From the NCBI GenBank assembly GCA_964460465.1, contig CAYWSB010000008.1, positions 1 to 64,000 of the forward strand: a stretch of 64,000 bases of DNA. The letters run 5' to 3'. The DNA is from SLRI01 sp964460465 (lineage in GTDB: Bacteria; Pseudomonadota; Alphaproteobacteria; Geminicoccales; Geminicoccaceae). This document shows positions 21,066 through 29,824 of the stretch, one piece after another. The first letter of the stretch is position 1. Each line of letters opens with the position of its first letter. The notes under the pieces are model-generated. The model saw only the letters and a list, made by a program, of their open reading frames with translations. It did not search any database and had not been told where the DNA came from. Both the position numbers and the translations under genes were made by a program.

Positions 21066-22457
21066 TCACTTGGCTGGGGCCGCGGGCTCGACCCGGAGCT
21101 TCAGGCCGTCGCGCGCCTTGACGGCGACCGGGGTGCCGGGGGCGAGGTCGGCCGGTCCCTCCGCCCGCCAGAGCTCGCCCTCGAGGCGCACGAGGCCGGT
21201 GCCGCCCCGCCAGCTCTCGACCCGCCCATGCCCGTGGGAGATGGCCTCGGCCCCGGTCACCACGGGCCGCTCGCGGCCGCGCAGCACCATGGTCAGCGTG
21301 AACAGGAAGACGAGGCTGAGCGAGGCGGCGAGGCCACCGATCACCCAGGGCGAGACGCCGAAGCCCGGGACGTCGGTGTCCATGAGCAGGATCGCACCGG
21401 CGGTGAAGGCGGCGACGCCGGTGATGCCGAGGATGCCGAAGCTGGGCACGAACGCCTCGGCGACCACGAGCACGATCCCGAGGAGCAGCAGGGCCATGCC
21501 GGCATAGCTCACCGGCAGCACCTGGAAGGCGTAGAGGCCGAGCAACAGGCAGATCGCCCCGATCAGCCCGGGACCCACGAGCCCCGGCGAGTAGAACTCG
21601 AAGATGATCCCGTAGACGCCGATCAGCATCAGGATGGCGGCGACGTTGGGGTTGGTGATGATGGCGAGCAGCCGGTAGCGCCAGTCGGGCTCGACCGTCT
21701 CGACGGCGGCCCCGGCCGTGGCAAGGACCACGGTGCGGCGCTCGAGCTCGACCTCGCGGCCGTCGATGGCCTCCAGGAGCTCGGTCAGGTTTCGGGCGAC
21801 GAGGTCGATGACGCCGGCATCGAGCGCTTCCCGATAGGTCATGCTTTTCGCCTCGCGCACCGCACGTTCGGCGAAGTCCGGGTCGCGGCCGCGCATCTCG
21901 GCGAGCGAGCGGAGATAGGCGGCAGCGTCCTCGATCGCCTTCGTCTCCGAGGCGCTCCGCCGCGGCTCCACAGGCCCGCCCTGATCGCTGCCCTGCCGAG
22001 CGGCGGGCGGCTCGTCCGCCTCCTCCTCGGCCGGGCCGCTGGCGTCGGCCTGGGCGGCGGCCCCGCTGCCACCGATCGCCACGGGTGTCGCCGCGCCCAG
22101 GTTGGTGCCCGGCGCCATGGCGGCGATGTGCGAGGCGTAGAGGATATAGGTGCCGGCACTCGCCGCCCGGGCACCCGATGGGGCGACGTAGGTCACCACC
22201 GGCAGCGGCGATTCGATGATCGCCCGGATGATCGAGCGCATCGAGGTGTCGAGCCCGCCCGGCGTGTCCATGCGCAGCACCACGGCCTCGGCCCCGGCCG
22301 CGGCGGCCTGGTCGATCGAGCGGGCGATCAGGTCGCTGGTGGCCGGGCCGATCGGCCCCTCGACCGGGACGACGTGGACGAGCCCGGCCCGGGCCGCCGG
22401 CGCGGTGACGCCCGAGGCCAGCAGCAGCGCCACCAGGATGACGATAATCCTTGCCAT
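21066..22457 (-). CDS. nfeD: NfeD family membrane serine protease
   Basis: 463-aa protein. It has a signal peptide (about 1-24) and a ClpP-like protease domain (about 25-220) with the Ser in ARAASAGTYIL, as in the Ser-Lys dyad type. A candidate Lys is in SETKAIEDAAAYL, after a low-complexity Glu/Ala/Pro insert. Four to five membrane spans follow (about 255-380), then a C-terminal OB-fold NfeD domain (about 400-463). The start at 22457 gives the signal peptide. It is the promoter-proximal gene of the pair with the slipin and is divergent from the arsenite exporter across 152 bases. Confidence 0.88.
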   Translation of the reverse strand: MARIIVILVALLLASGVTAPAARAGLVHVVPVEGPIGPATSDLIARSIDQAAAAGAEAVVLRMDTPGGLDTSMRSIIRAIIESPLPVVTYVAPSGARAASAGTYILYASHIAAMAPGTNLGAATPVAIGGSGAAAQADASGPAEEEADEPPAARQGSDQGGPVEPRRSASETKAIEDAAAYLRSLAEMRGRDPDFAERAVREAKSMTYREALDAGVIDLVARNLTELLEAIDGREVELERRTVVLATAGAAVETVEPDWRYRLLAIITNPNVAAILMLIGVYGIIFEFYSPGLVGPGLIGAICLLLGLYAFQVLPVSYAGMALLLLGIVLVVAEAFVPSFGILGITGVAAFTAGAILLMDTDVPGFGVSPWVIGGLAASLSLVFLFTLTMVLRGRERPVVTGAEAISHGHGRVESWRGGTGLVRLEGELWRAEGPADLAPGTPVAVKARDGLKLRVEPAAPAK

Positions 22458-22572
22458 GGTCCGACAATCGGTCGTTGGACGGCCGGCGTCAAGGGAGTCC
22501 CTCAGGCGATCCACAGCCGCGGCCCGAAGCGTCGTTTCGCGCGATTGCCGGTGGCGACCCGGCCACCTATCC

Positions 22573-22588
22573 TTCGACAATAATCGAA
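22573..22588. promoter_or_regulatory. inverted repeat in the nfeD/ACR3 divergent promoter
   Basis: TTCGA (22573-22577) and TCGAA (22584-22588) with a 6-base spacer sit in a locally AT-rich stretch 22-37 bases before the ACR3 ATG. The position fits an ArsR-like operator, but no arsR is in the window. Confidence 0.3.
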
Positions 22589-22609
22589 ATTTAGCGGAAG
22601 CTCGCCCGG

Positions 22610-23722
22610 ATGTCCCTCTTCGAACGCTATCTCTCGGCCTGGGTGGCCCTGTGCATCGCGGCCGGGATCGCCCTCGGCAGCCTCGTCCCGGAGGCGTTCA
22701 GCGCAATGGCCGGGCTCGAATACGCCTCGGTCAACGTCGTCGTCGCGGTGCTCATCTGGGCCATGGTCTATCCCATGATGGTGGCGGTCGACTTCTCCGC
22801 CCTGGCCCGCGTGCACGAGCGGCCGAAGGGCCTGATCATCACGCTCGCCGTCAACTGGCTGATCAAGCCGTTCACGATGGCGGCCCTGGGTGTGCTGTTC
22901 TTCCACGGCCTGTTCGCCGATCTGATCGATCCCGCCGACGCCGGCCAGTACATTGCCGGGCTCATCCTTTTGGGCGCGGCGCCCTGCACCGCCATGGTCT
23001 TCGTCTGGTCGCAACTGACGCGGGGCGATCCCAACTACACCCTCGTCCAGGTGTCGGTGAACGACGTCATCATGGTCTTCGCCTTCGCCCCCATCGTCGC
23101 CCTGCTGCTGGGCGTCACCGATCTCGAGGTGCCCTGGGAAACGCTGCTGCTCTCGGTCGTCCTCTACGTCGTGATCCCGCTCGCCGCCGGTGCGTGGACC
23201 CGCATGCGGCTGTTGCGCCGGGCCGCTCCGGGTGCTGCGGGCGAGGCGGCGGTCTCCCGCTTCACCGCCCGCCTCAAGCCCTTCTCGATGCTCGGCCTGC
23301 TCGCTACCGTCGTCCTTCTCTTCGGCTTTCAGGGCCACGTCATCCTGGCCCAGCCGCTTCTCATCCTGCTGATCGCCGTCCCGCTGCTGATCCAGTCCTA
23401 CGGCATCTTCGCCATCGCCTATGCCGCGGCCTGGGCCTGGCGGGTGCCGCACCCGGTGGCCGCACCCTGCGCCCTGATCGGCACCTCGAACTTCTTCGAG
23501 CTGGCCGTCGCCGTGGCGATCGGCCTCTTCGGGCTGAATTCCGGCGCCGCCCTGGTGACGGTCGTGGGCGTGCTGGTCGAGGTCCCGGTCATGCTGTCGC
23601 TCGTCGCCTTCGCCAACCGCACCCGAGCCTGGTTCCCGGCCGAGGAGACGCCGCTCGCGGTGGCGCCGACGCCGGCGCCGGCACCGGCACCGCTCGCGCC
23701 GCTCAGGCGAAGAAGGTCCTGA
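22610..23722 (+). CDS. ACR3-type arsenite efflux transporter
   Basis: 370-aa inner-membrane protein with about ten hydrophobic segments and a variable Ala/Pro-rich tail (about 345-370). The GAAPCTAMVFVWSQL segment near residue 124 corresponds to the conserved Cys-containing helix of ACR3 arsenite pumps, and the VNDVIMVFAFAP segment follows as in that family. The bile-acid:sodium symporter superfamily is the alternative. No arsR, arsC or arsH is adjacent. It has its own promoter region and its 3' end overlaps the convergent dehalogenase gene by 20 bases. Confidence 0.82.
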   Translation: MSLFERYLSAWVALCIAAGIALGSLVPEAFSAMAGLEYASVNVVVAVLIWAMVYPMMVAVDFSALARVHERPKGLIITLAVNWLIKPFTMAALGVLFFHGLFADLIDPADAGQYIAGLILLGAAPCTAMVFVWSQLTRGDPNYTLVQVSVNDVIMVFAFAPIVALLLGVTDLEVPWETLLLSVVLYVVIPLAAGAWTRMRLLRRAAPGAAGEAAVSRFTARLKPFSMLGLLATVVLLFGFQGHVILAQPLLILLIAVPLLIQSYGIFAIAYAAAWAWRVPHPVAAPCALIGTSNFFELAVAVAIGLFGLNSGAALVTVVGVLVEVPVMLSLVAFANRTRAWFPAEETPLAVAPTPAPAPAPLAPLRRRRS

Positions 23723-24584
23723 GCGCCGCCGTCGTCGCCTCCGGTGCCTCCTCGGGCAGATAGTGGCCGCAGTCGAGCGCCTCGCCGCTGACGGGGCCTG
23801 CAGCCTTCTCCCGCCAGGTCGCCAGCACGTCGAAATGCTGCTCCATCAGCCCCTTCCTGCCCCAGAGCACGAGCAGCGGGCAGGCGATCCGGGCCGTCTC
23901 GTCCGCCTCGTCGTGCTCGAGGTCGATGGTGGCCGCGGCGCGGTAGTCCTCGCAGGTGCTGTGGATCGTGGCCGCGTCGAAGCAGCGCTCGTACTCGGCC
24001 ATCGCCTCGGGGTGGGCGAAGCCCGCCGACTTGCCGCCGGACCAGGAGCCGAGCTTGGCGTGGAGGTAGTAGGTCGGGTCGGCGCCGATCAGCCGCTCGG
24101 GCAAGTCGTGGGGCCGGGTCAGGAAGAACCAGTGGTAGTAGCCTTCGGCGATCGCCTTGTTGGTCGCGGCGAAGAGCGTGCGGGTCGGCACGATGTCGAG
24201 CACCGCGGCCTTCGTCACCGCCGCGGGATGGTCCAGGCACAGCCGGTGGGTCACCCGCCCGCCGCGGTCATGGCCGGCAACCATGAAGCGGTCGAAGCCG
24301 AGCTTGGCCATCACCGCGACCATGTCGGCCGCCATCGCCCGCTTGCTCATCTGGCCGTGGTCTTGGGTGGCCGCGGGCTTCGAGCTGTCGCCGTAGCCGC
24401 GCAGGTCGGCGCAGACGACGGTGAAGCGCTCGGCCAGGGCAGGCGCCACCGCGTGCCACATCGCATGGGTCTGCGGGTAGCCGTGCAGGAGCAGCAGCGG
24501 CGGCCCCTCGCCTCTCGTCCGGAGGAAGATCTCGGCGTCTTTGGTCGCGATGCGGTGGCTGGCGAAGCCGGCGAAGAGGGCCAT
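23703..24584 (-). CDS. haloacetate dehalogenase-like alpha/beta hydrolase (fluoroacetate dehalogenase type)
   Basis: 293-aa alpha/beta hydrolase. By recall against fluoroacetate dehalogenase RPA1163, every key position is present: nucleophile Asp106 and Arg107/Arg110 in HDRGGR, acid Asp130 in LDIVPT, halide pocket His151-Trp152 (YYHWFF), Trp181 and Tyr214 (CEDYRA), and base His274 (CGHYLPEE). It should hydrolyse a haloacetate to glycolate, but family members also include enzymes with other substrates. The ATG at 24584 is 17 bases after the glucarate-dehydratase-like stop, so it may be the last gene of that operon. Confidence 0.83.
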   Translation of the reverse strand: MALFAGFASHRIATKDAEIFLRTRGEGPPLLLLHGYPQTHAMWHAVAPALAERFTVVCADLRGYGDSSKPAATQDHGQMSKRAMAADMVAVMAKLGFDRFMVAGHDRGGRVTHRLCLDHPAAVTKAAVLDIVPTRTLFAATNKAIAEGYYHWFFLTRPHDLPERLIGADPTYYLHAKLGSWSGGKSAGFAHPEAMAEYERCFDAATIHSTCEDYRAAATIDLEHDEADETARIACPLLVLWGRKGLMEQHFDVLATWREKAAGPVSGEALDCGHYLPEEAPEATTAALRTFFA

Positions 24585-24601
24585 GGCTGCGGCCTCCGTG
24601 G

Positions 24602-25855
24602 TCAGGTGAGATCGGGCACGCGGTCGTCGTCCGGATCGGCCCACCGGGTGTTCGGCACGAGCGCGTACCAGTCGGGGCGGAGCGGATCGCGGTCATAGGG
24701 GTAGCCGCCGCGCTTGCGGTAGAGCTCGGCATAGCGCGCGACGCGCTCGGGATCGAGGCTGACGCCGAGGCCGGGGCCGTCCGGCACGGCGATCGCCCCG
24801 TTGGCATAGGTCATCTTGCCGCCCTGTATCACGTCGTCGGTGAGGTGATGATAATGCGCGTCGCCCGCGAAGGTGAGGTTGGGCAGGACGGCGCCCAGGT
24901 GCAGCATGGTGGCGAGCTGGATGCCGAGCTCGCCCGAGCTGTGCACGGCGATGCCGGTCTGCATGGTCTCGCAGACCCCGGCGGCCTTGATGCAGGGCCG
25001 GATGCCGCCCCAGAAGGTGGTATCCAGCAGGATCACGTCGATCGCCGGGTCGCGCAGGTTGGCCGCCAGCTGCTCGAAATTGACGACGACGGTGTTGGTC
25101 GCGGTCGGGATGCGCACCGCCTGCCGCACCTGGCGCATGCCGTTGAGGCCCCAGACCGGGTCCTCGTAGTAGTCGTTGTTCAGATCCTCGATGGCGCGGC
25201 CGAAGCGGATGGCTTCCTCGAGCGGCAGCGCGGCGTTGGGGTCGTAGCGGAAGCTGTCGCCGGGCAAGGCCTCGGCCAGGGCCCGGTAGCAGGCGAGCTC
25301 GTAGGCTGGCGGGAACACGCCGCCCTTGAGCTTGTGGCTGGTGAAGCCGTGTGCCGCCTTCAAGGCCCTGGCATGCGCCACGAGCTGGTCGGCCGTTCGC
25401 ACCTCCCCTGCCCGCGCCGCGTCCGTCGGGTGGCGGAAGAAGAGGTAGGAGGCGAAGGGCACATGGTCCCTGAGCTTGCCGCCCAGCAGGTTCGAGACCG
25501 GCTGGTCGAGCGCCTTGCCGATGATGTCGAGGCAGGCGAACTCGAGGGCGGCGAGCTGCTGGGTGCGGTTGTTGTAGAGGCTGGCGGTCGGGTTGGCGAT
25601 CGCGAAGCGGAGTGCTTCGAGCCGGAACACGTCGTGGCCGACGAGGTAGCGCTCGAGCCCCTTGAAGGCGGCCTCGGCACTCTCGCCGCCGCCGCCCATC
25701 TCGCCGAGGCCGGTGATCCCGGCATCGGTGTCGACCTCGACGATGGTCCGCACGAAGCGGCCCCAGTGGCAGCCGTTGGCGTGGCGCAAGGGGGCCTCGA
25801 GCGGCACCGTCACGGTGGTCGGGCGGATGGCGGTGATGCGGATCGGCTTGGCCAT
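24602..25855 (-). CDS. enolase-superfamily sugar-acid dehydratase, glucarate dehydratase type
   Basis: 417-aa cytosolic Mg-dependent dehydratase. The catalytic KxK is in SHKLKGG (about 174-176). Metal ligands fit the GlucD subgroup: Asp in YDPNAAL (about 202), Glu in YEDPVWG (about 232) and Asn rather than Glu in TATNTVVV (about 252). The base His is in GIAVHSSGELG (about 302). GlucD enzymes convert D-glucarate or L-idarate to 5-keto-4-deoxyglucarate, but many GlucD-like proteins act on other sugar acids. No dihydrodipicolinate-synthase-like KDG aldolase is beside it, so the substrate is open. It lies three bases downstream of the aldose epimerase gene. Confidence 0.85.
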   Translation of the reverse strand: MAKPIRITAIRPTTVTVPLEAPLRHANGCHWGRFVRTIVEVDTDAGITGLGEMGGGGESAEAAFKGLERYLVGHDVFRLEALRFAIANPTASLYNNRTQQLAALEFACLDIIGKALDQPVSNLLGGKLRDHVPFASYLFFRHPTDAARAGEVRTADQLVAHARALKAAHGFTSHKLKGGVFPPAYELACYRALAEALPGDSFRYDPNAALPLEEAIRFGRAIEDLNNDYYEDPVWGLNGMRQVRQAVRIPTATNTVVVNFEQLAANLRDPAIDVILLDTTFWGGIRPCIKAAGVCETMQTGIAVHSSGELGIQLATMLHLGAVLPNLTFAGDAHYHHLTDDVIQGGKMTYANGAIAVPDGPGLGVSLDPERVARYAELYRKRGGYPYDRDPLRPDWYALVPNTRWADPDDDRVPDLT

Positions 25856-25858
25856 GGC

Positions 25859-26737
25859 TCAACTCTCGCTCACGGTGAAGCGGCACGAAATCTCGAAGCC
25901 CTCGCCCCGGTGCAAGAGGCGAAGACCCGGCCGGCCCGGCAGGCGGTGGGCGTCGACCGGGTGGCTCACGGGCTCCAGGCAGAAAAAGTCGCAATCGGCG
26001 CCCGGCGAGAACAGGATCAGCGTGTCGAGCACTTGCGAAGCCTCGATGGTGAGGATCGTGCCGGTCTCGGGCCAGGACACGCGGGCCTGGCCGTTCCAGC
26101 TGGTGAAGGCGTTGTTGACCCAGCCTTCGGGCAGCATGCGGGGGGTGCGGAAATCCCAGTCCGGCCGGGTCTCGACCGGCACCTCGCGGTCAGGCAGGTG
26201 GTCGGCCGTCTCGAGCCAGACCCGCGCCGCCGGCGCCTCCAGCGTGGTGCCAGGGCTGCGCGGCAGCCAGGGATGCAGGCCGAGGCCGTAGGGCACGGGC
26301 ACGGCACCGCGATGCTCGACCTCGAGCCGGATCGTGAGGCTCGGCCCGGCGAGCGCGTAGCCGAGCCGGGCGGCGTAGTCGAACGGGGCGAGGCTGCGGC
26401 TCTCGAGGCCGAGGGCGAGCCGGGTCGGGGCCTGCTCGACCACCTGCCAGGGCAGCTCCCAGCCGTCGCCGTGGAGCGGATAGGGGTCCGGCGGCCGGTT
26501 GGCGGGCAAGGGCCAGAACCGGCCGCCGGCCTCGATCCCGCCGCCACCCAGACGATTGGAGAAGGGGACCAGCGGATAGCAGCCGAGCGCATTGGGCTCC
26601 GCCGCGCGGCCGTCCCAGGGGCGGAACAGCGGGACCGGACCGGATTGGCCGAGCCGGTCGAAGCGGGCCACACCGCCGCCGATCCCGGGCAGGACGGTGA
26701 GGGCGAGGAGGTCGTTGCGGAGTGCGATGGGCGTCAT
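25859..26737 (-). CDS. aldose 1-epimerase family protein
   Basis: 292-aa protein of the galactose-mutarotase-like fold. Family features seen are FRPWDG near residue 39, NPxYPLVPFSNRLGGG-type segments (CYPLVPFSNRLGGGG near 53-67), HGDGWELPWQ (catalytic-type His, about 88) and GLGLHPWLPR (second His, about 153). It would speed alpha/beta interconversion of an aldose before oxidation. It shares an operon with the dehydratase downstream. The ATG at 26737 removes an unlikely upstream extension and places the start 75 bases from the divergent vapB gene. Confidence 0.82.
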   Translation of the reverse strand: MTPIALRNDLLALTVLPGIGGGVARFDRLGQSGPVPLFRPWDGRAAEPNALGCYPLVPFSNRLGGGGIEAGGRFWPLPANRPPDPYPLHGDGWELPWQVVEQAPTRLALGLESRSLAPFDYAARLGYALAGPSLTIRLEVEHRGAVPVPYGLGLHPWLPRSPGTTLEAPAARVWLETADHLPDREVPVETRPDWDFRTPRMLPEGWVNNAFTSWNGQARVSWPETGTILTIEASQVLDTLILFSPGADCDFFCLEPVSHPVDAHRLPGRPGLRLLHRGEGFEISCRFTVSES

Positions 26738-26764
26738 GCCGTGGGCCTTCGCTTGCCGGGCTCC

Positions 26765-26801
26765 GGCCGCTGGTATATCCTTTTGGCCGCTGGACATATC
26801 C
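26765..26801. promoter_or_regulatory. direct-repeat operator candidate between galM-like gene and vapB
   Basis: GGCCGCTGGTATATCC at 26765-26780 recurs as GGCCGCTGGACATATCC at 26785-26801, 20 bases apart (two helical turns), 11 bases before the vapB ATG. Toxin-antitoxin operons are commonly autoregulated through such paired sites. It fills much of the 74-base divergent gap, so it may also affect the epimerase operon. Confidence 0.55.
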
Positions 26802-26811
26802 GGAACCGTCG

Positions 26812-27060
26812 ATGCCGCTCTACATCAAGGACGACCAGGTGGCCAAGCTGGCCCGAGACCTCGCCAGGCGCAAGCACTGCACGGTGACGGATGTCGTCCG
26901 CCAGGCGCTCGAGCGCGAGGCGAAGTCGCTGGAAGCCGATGAAGACGCCTTCTGGCGTGAGCTTCGGGAGATGCAGGCCGTGGTGCGCGAGGAATGGCGA
27001 GGGCCGCGCACGTCCAACCACGACTTTCTCTATGACGAGAAAGGCGACCCGATCCTTTGA
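26812..27060 (+). CDS. vapB: VapB-like type II antitoxin
   Basis: 82-aa protein. The N-terminal MPLYIKDDQVAKLARDLARR with the following TVTDVVRQALERE segment is the Rv0623/PSK-type VapB DNA-binding half (residues 1-40). The C-terminal half, with EREAKSLEADEDAFWREL and a polar tail, would wrap the toxin. It starts at 26812, right after a paired repeat, and its TGA overlaps the vapC TTG start by three bases. It should repress its own operon together with VapC. Confidence 0.85.
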   Translation: MPLYIKDDQVAKLARDLARRKHCTVTDVVRQALEREAKSLEADEDAFWRELREMQAVVREEWRGPRTSNHDFLYDEKGDPIL

Positions 27061-27467
27061 CGATCGTCATCGACACCTCAGCGGTCATGGCGATCTTCAA
27101 TCAGGAGGCGGAGGAGATGGCGTTTGCCCGACTTGTCAGGGCGGCATCGGGTGACGCCTTCATCTCGGCGGGCAGCGTGATCGAGACCTGTCGTGTGATG
27201 CTCGTGCGCGCCGGGCCGCAGGCCGCCGACCAGGTGGATCGGTTCATCGTTCATTTCGGTGTGCAGATCGCCCCCGTCGACGCGGCGCAGGCGGCGCTGG
27301 CACGGATCGGGATGGAGCGGTTCGGCAAGGGGCGCGGCGCCGCGCCGGCGGTGCTGAACTTCGGCGATCTCTTCGCCTACGCCCTCGCCCGGGCCCTCGA
27401 CGCGCCGCTGCTCTTCAAGGGTGACGATTTTCGGGCGACCGACGTCGTGCCGGCCTGGACGCCCTGA
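27057..27467 (+). CDS. vapC: VapC-like PIN-domain ribonuclease toxin
   Basis: 136-aa PIN-domain protein. Acidic Mg-site residues are visible: Asp6 (VIDTSA), Glu43 (SVIETC), Asp104 (NFGDLFAYALA) and Asp123/124 (KGDDF). VapC toxins cleave tRNA or rRNA; the target here is unknown. The start is a TTG at 27057 overlapping the vapB stop as TTGA, as expected for tightly coupled toxin translation. It converges on the GntR gene with an 8-base gap. Confidence 0.87.
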   Translation: MTIVIDTSAVMAIFNQEAEEMAFARLVRAASGDAFISAGSVIETCRVMLVRAGPQAADQVDRFIVHFGVQIAPVDAAQAALARIGMERFGKGRGAAPAVLNFGDLFAYALARALDAPLLFKGDDFRATDVVPAWTP

Positions 27468-27475
27468 CCGCCGCC

Positions 27476-28228
27476 TCAATGCCCGCCCCCGCTCGTCGCG
27501 GTCCGGAGCTCGAGGGCGGCGGCCTCGATGATCGCCAGCATGGCGGCCTCGGCACGGCCCGCGTCGCGCGCCCGGATCGCCACCAGAACCGGCTCGTGCA
27601 GGGCGAGCCCCGCCGCGGCCGGGATGAGCGAGCGCCGCTGGAGGCGAAAGCTCACCTCCAGGATGACCTCGACGATCGCCCCCAGCCGGTCGATGAAGGG
27701 ATTGCCCGATGCCCTGAAGAGGGCGCGGTGGAAGGCGAGATCGGCGCGGTAGTAGGCCACGAGATCATCGAGCCCGGCGCGCATGCCGGCGAAGGCCGCC
27801 TCGATCGCCCGGAGCTGGGCCCGGGTGCGGCGCTCGGCGGCGAGCCGCGCCGCGGCGGGCTCGATCATCTGCCGCAGCTCGACCATCTGGGCCACCAGCT
27901 CGGCCGACGGGCCCGAGGCCGCGTACCAGGCGAGCACGTCGGGATCGAGCATGTTCCAGTCGTCCTGGACCCGGACCCGCATGCCCCTCTTGGGCCGCGA
28001 CTCGACCAGGCCCTTGGCCGCCAGCACCTTGATCGCCTCGCGAACCGCGGTGCGCGAGGCCTGGAACTCGTCCATCAGCTCCACCTCGCGCGGCAGGGCG
28101 GTGCCCGGCGCCAAGGCGTCGCCGACGATGCGCTGGCCGATCAGCTCCACCAGCCGACCGTGCACGCCGCGGGTCGGGTAGGTCCGGCTGCGGTCGTCGC
28201 TGGCATGGGCACTCGCGGGATCGACCAT
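27476..28228 (-). CDS. GntR-family transcriptional regulator, FadR/FCD subfamily
   Basis: 250-aa regulator. The winged helix-turn-helix is at about residues 20-90 (PREVELMDEFQASRTAVREA-type helix, then LAAKGLVESRPKRGMRV wing). The FCD ligand domain is at about 100-240, with metal/ligand-type residues in DLAFHRALFRASGNPF and a C-terminal His-containing helix. FCD regulators usually sense sugar acids or other organic acids and repress the neighbouring operon. This is the last gene of the SBP-permease-ATPase-SDR unit, ten bases after the SDR stop, so that operon is its likely target. Confidence 0.88.
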   Translation of the reverse strand: MVDPASAHASDDRSRTYPTRGVHGRLVELIGQRIVGDALAPGTALPREVELMDEFQASRTAVREAIKVLAAKGLVESRPKRGMRVRVQDDWNMLDPDVLAWYAASGPSAELVAQMVELRQMIEPAAARLAAERRTRAQLRAIEAAFAGMRAGLDDLVAYYRADLAFHRALFRASGNPFIDRLGAIVEVILEVSFRLQRRSLIPAAAGLALHEPVLVAIRARDAGRAEAAMLAIIEAAALELRTATSGGGH

Positions 28229-28238
28229 GCCGGCGGCT

Positions 28239-28997
28239 TCAGGTCATCCACCAGCCGCCGTCGACGACGAGATTCTGGCCGGTGATGAAGCGCGCCCGGT
28301 CGGACACGAGGAACAGGATCGCCTCGGCGATGTCCTCGGGCGAGCCGCGGTATTTCAGCGCCTGGTGGTCGAGCAGGAACTTCTCGTAAGTCTCGAGCTG
28401 GTCGGCCCAGACCTGCTTCTCGAGCGCGGTCGGGATGGCCCCCGGGCTCACCGCGTTGACGCGGATGTTGAACCTGCCGAGCTCGCGGGCGAGCGAGCGG
28501 GTGAAGGCGAGGAGCGTGCCCTTGGACGAGACGTAGGCGGTGAAGTCGGTCCAGCCGCCGTTCAGCGTCACCGAGCAGATCTGCACGACCTGGCCCCAGC
28601 CCTTCCGCTTCATCGACGGCACGACGGCCTGCGCCAGCGCCACGGCGGCGGTCGCGTTGACGTCCTGGGTCTTGTGCCACTCGGCGAGGTCGTAGCCGTC
28701 GATCGGCTTCATCGGGTTGATGGCGGCGTTGTTGACCAGGATGTCGATGCCGCCGACCTCGGCGTCGAGCTCCAGCGCCAGGGCCTTGGCGGCGGCCGGG
28801 TCGGCGAGGTCGCAGGGGACGAAGCGCAGCCGGCCGGCGCCCGAGGGCACCTCGGCGGCGAGCCGGTCGACCACCTCGCCGCCCTTGATGTCGAGCATCA
28901 GGACGTCGCAGCCGGCTTTCGCCAAGGCCAGGCTCTCGGCCACGCCGAGGCCGCCGGTCGCACCGGTGACGAGGGCGGTCCTGCCCTTGTGCTCCAT
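28239..28997 (-). CDS. SDR-family NAD(P)-dependent oxidoreductase
   Basis: 252-aa classical short-chain dehydrogenase. The cofactor motif TGATGGLG is at residues 11-18, an acidic Asp36 at the end of strand 2 favours NAD, NNAA is at 89-92, and the catalytic Ser142, Tyr155 and Lys159 (YVSSK) are present. Placed between a sugar ABC transporter and its regulator, it probably oxidises the imported sugar or polyol to a lactone or keto sugar. The substrate cannot be read from sequence. Confidence 0.86.
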   Translation of the reverse strand: MEHKGRTALVTGATGGLGVAESLALAKAGCDVLMLDIKGGEVVDRLAAEVPSGAGRLRFVPCDLADPAAAKALALELDAEVGGIDILVNNAAINPMKPIDGYDLAEWHKTQDVNATAAVALAQAVVPSMKRKGWGQVVQICSVTLNGGWTDFTAYVSSKGTLLAFTRSLARELGRFNIRVNAVSPGAIPTALEKQVWADQLETYEKFLLDHQALKYRGSPEDIAEAILFLVSDRARFITGQNLVVDGGWWMT

Positions 28998-29019
28998 GGT
29001 TTTTCCTCTCCTGCGCTTG

Positions 29020-29811
29020 CTAGACGAGAAGCTCGGTGAGCTCGTCGATCGAGGTGTCGCGCTTCATGATGTCGGCGATCTTCTCGCCTCTCGCCATCGC
29101 CACGATGCGGTCGGCGATCGGGAAGATGTGGTGCATGTTGTGGCTGATGAAGATGGAGCCGATGCCCTGGTCCTTCAGCGAGAGCACGTAGTCCAGCACC
29201 TTGTTGGTCTCCTTGACCGAGAGGTGGTTGGTCGGCTCGTCCAGGATCAGGAGCTTGGACTTGAAGTACATGGCGCGCGCGATGGCGACCGACTGGCGCT
29301 GGCCGCCGGACAGCTCCTCGACCGGGGTCGACGGCGAGCGCTCGGTGAGGTCGATATTGGTCAAGGAGCGGGTCGCATGGTCGACCATGGTGCGCTGGTC
29401 CATGATCCCGATCGGGCCGATCCGGAACCGGGTCAGGGGCTCGCGGCCGATGAACATGTTCCGGGCGATCGACATGGCCGGGACCATCGCCGTGTACTGG
29501 TAGATGGTCTCGATGCCGAGCGCCATCGCCTCCCTGGGGGTGCGAAGCTGGACCTCCCTGCCCTCGATGAAGATCCGCCCGCCGTCGGGCGGGTGCGCGC
29601 CCGAGAGCACCTTGATCAGGGTCGACTTGCCGGCCCCGTTGTCGCCAACCAGCCCGACGATCTCGCCGCTCTCGGCGTGGAAGTCGACGTTGATGAGCGC
29701 GTGCACGCCGCCGTACCACTTCTCCAGGCCCTCGCAGCGGATCAGTGCATCGGGGCTCGGCTGGACGAAGCGGTCCTTCGGCAGGACGTGCTCGTGGAGG
29801 ATCTCTGCCAC
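29020..29811 (-). CDS. sugar ABC transporter ATP-binding protein, single-domain FrcA-like
   Basis: 263-aa ATPase with Walker A GDNGAGKST (about 57), Q-loop near YQYTAMVP, signature LSGGQRQ (about 166), Walker B LLILDEPTNHLS and a normal switch His (ISHNMHH). Unlike RbsA or XylG, which carry two ABC domains in about 500 residues, this has one, as in the fructose-type FrcBCA systems. It starts 13 bases after the permease stop. Confidence 0.87.
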   Translation of the reverse strand: MAEILHEHVLPKDRFVQPSPDALIRCEGLEKWYGGVHALINVDFHAESGEIVGLVGDNGAGKSTLIKVLSGAHPPDGGRIFIEGREVQLRTPREAMALGIETIYQYTAMVPAMSIARNMFIGREPLTRFRIGPIGIMDQRTMVDHATRSLTNIDLTERSPSTPVEELSGGQRQSVAIARAMYFKSKLLILDEPTNHLSVKETNKVLDYVLSLKDQGIGSIFISHNMHHIFPIADRIVAMARGEKIADIMKRDTSIDELTELLV

Positions 29812-29824
29812 GGCTCCCCCTCCC

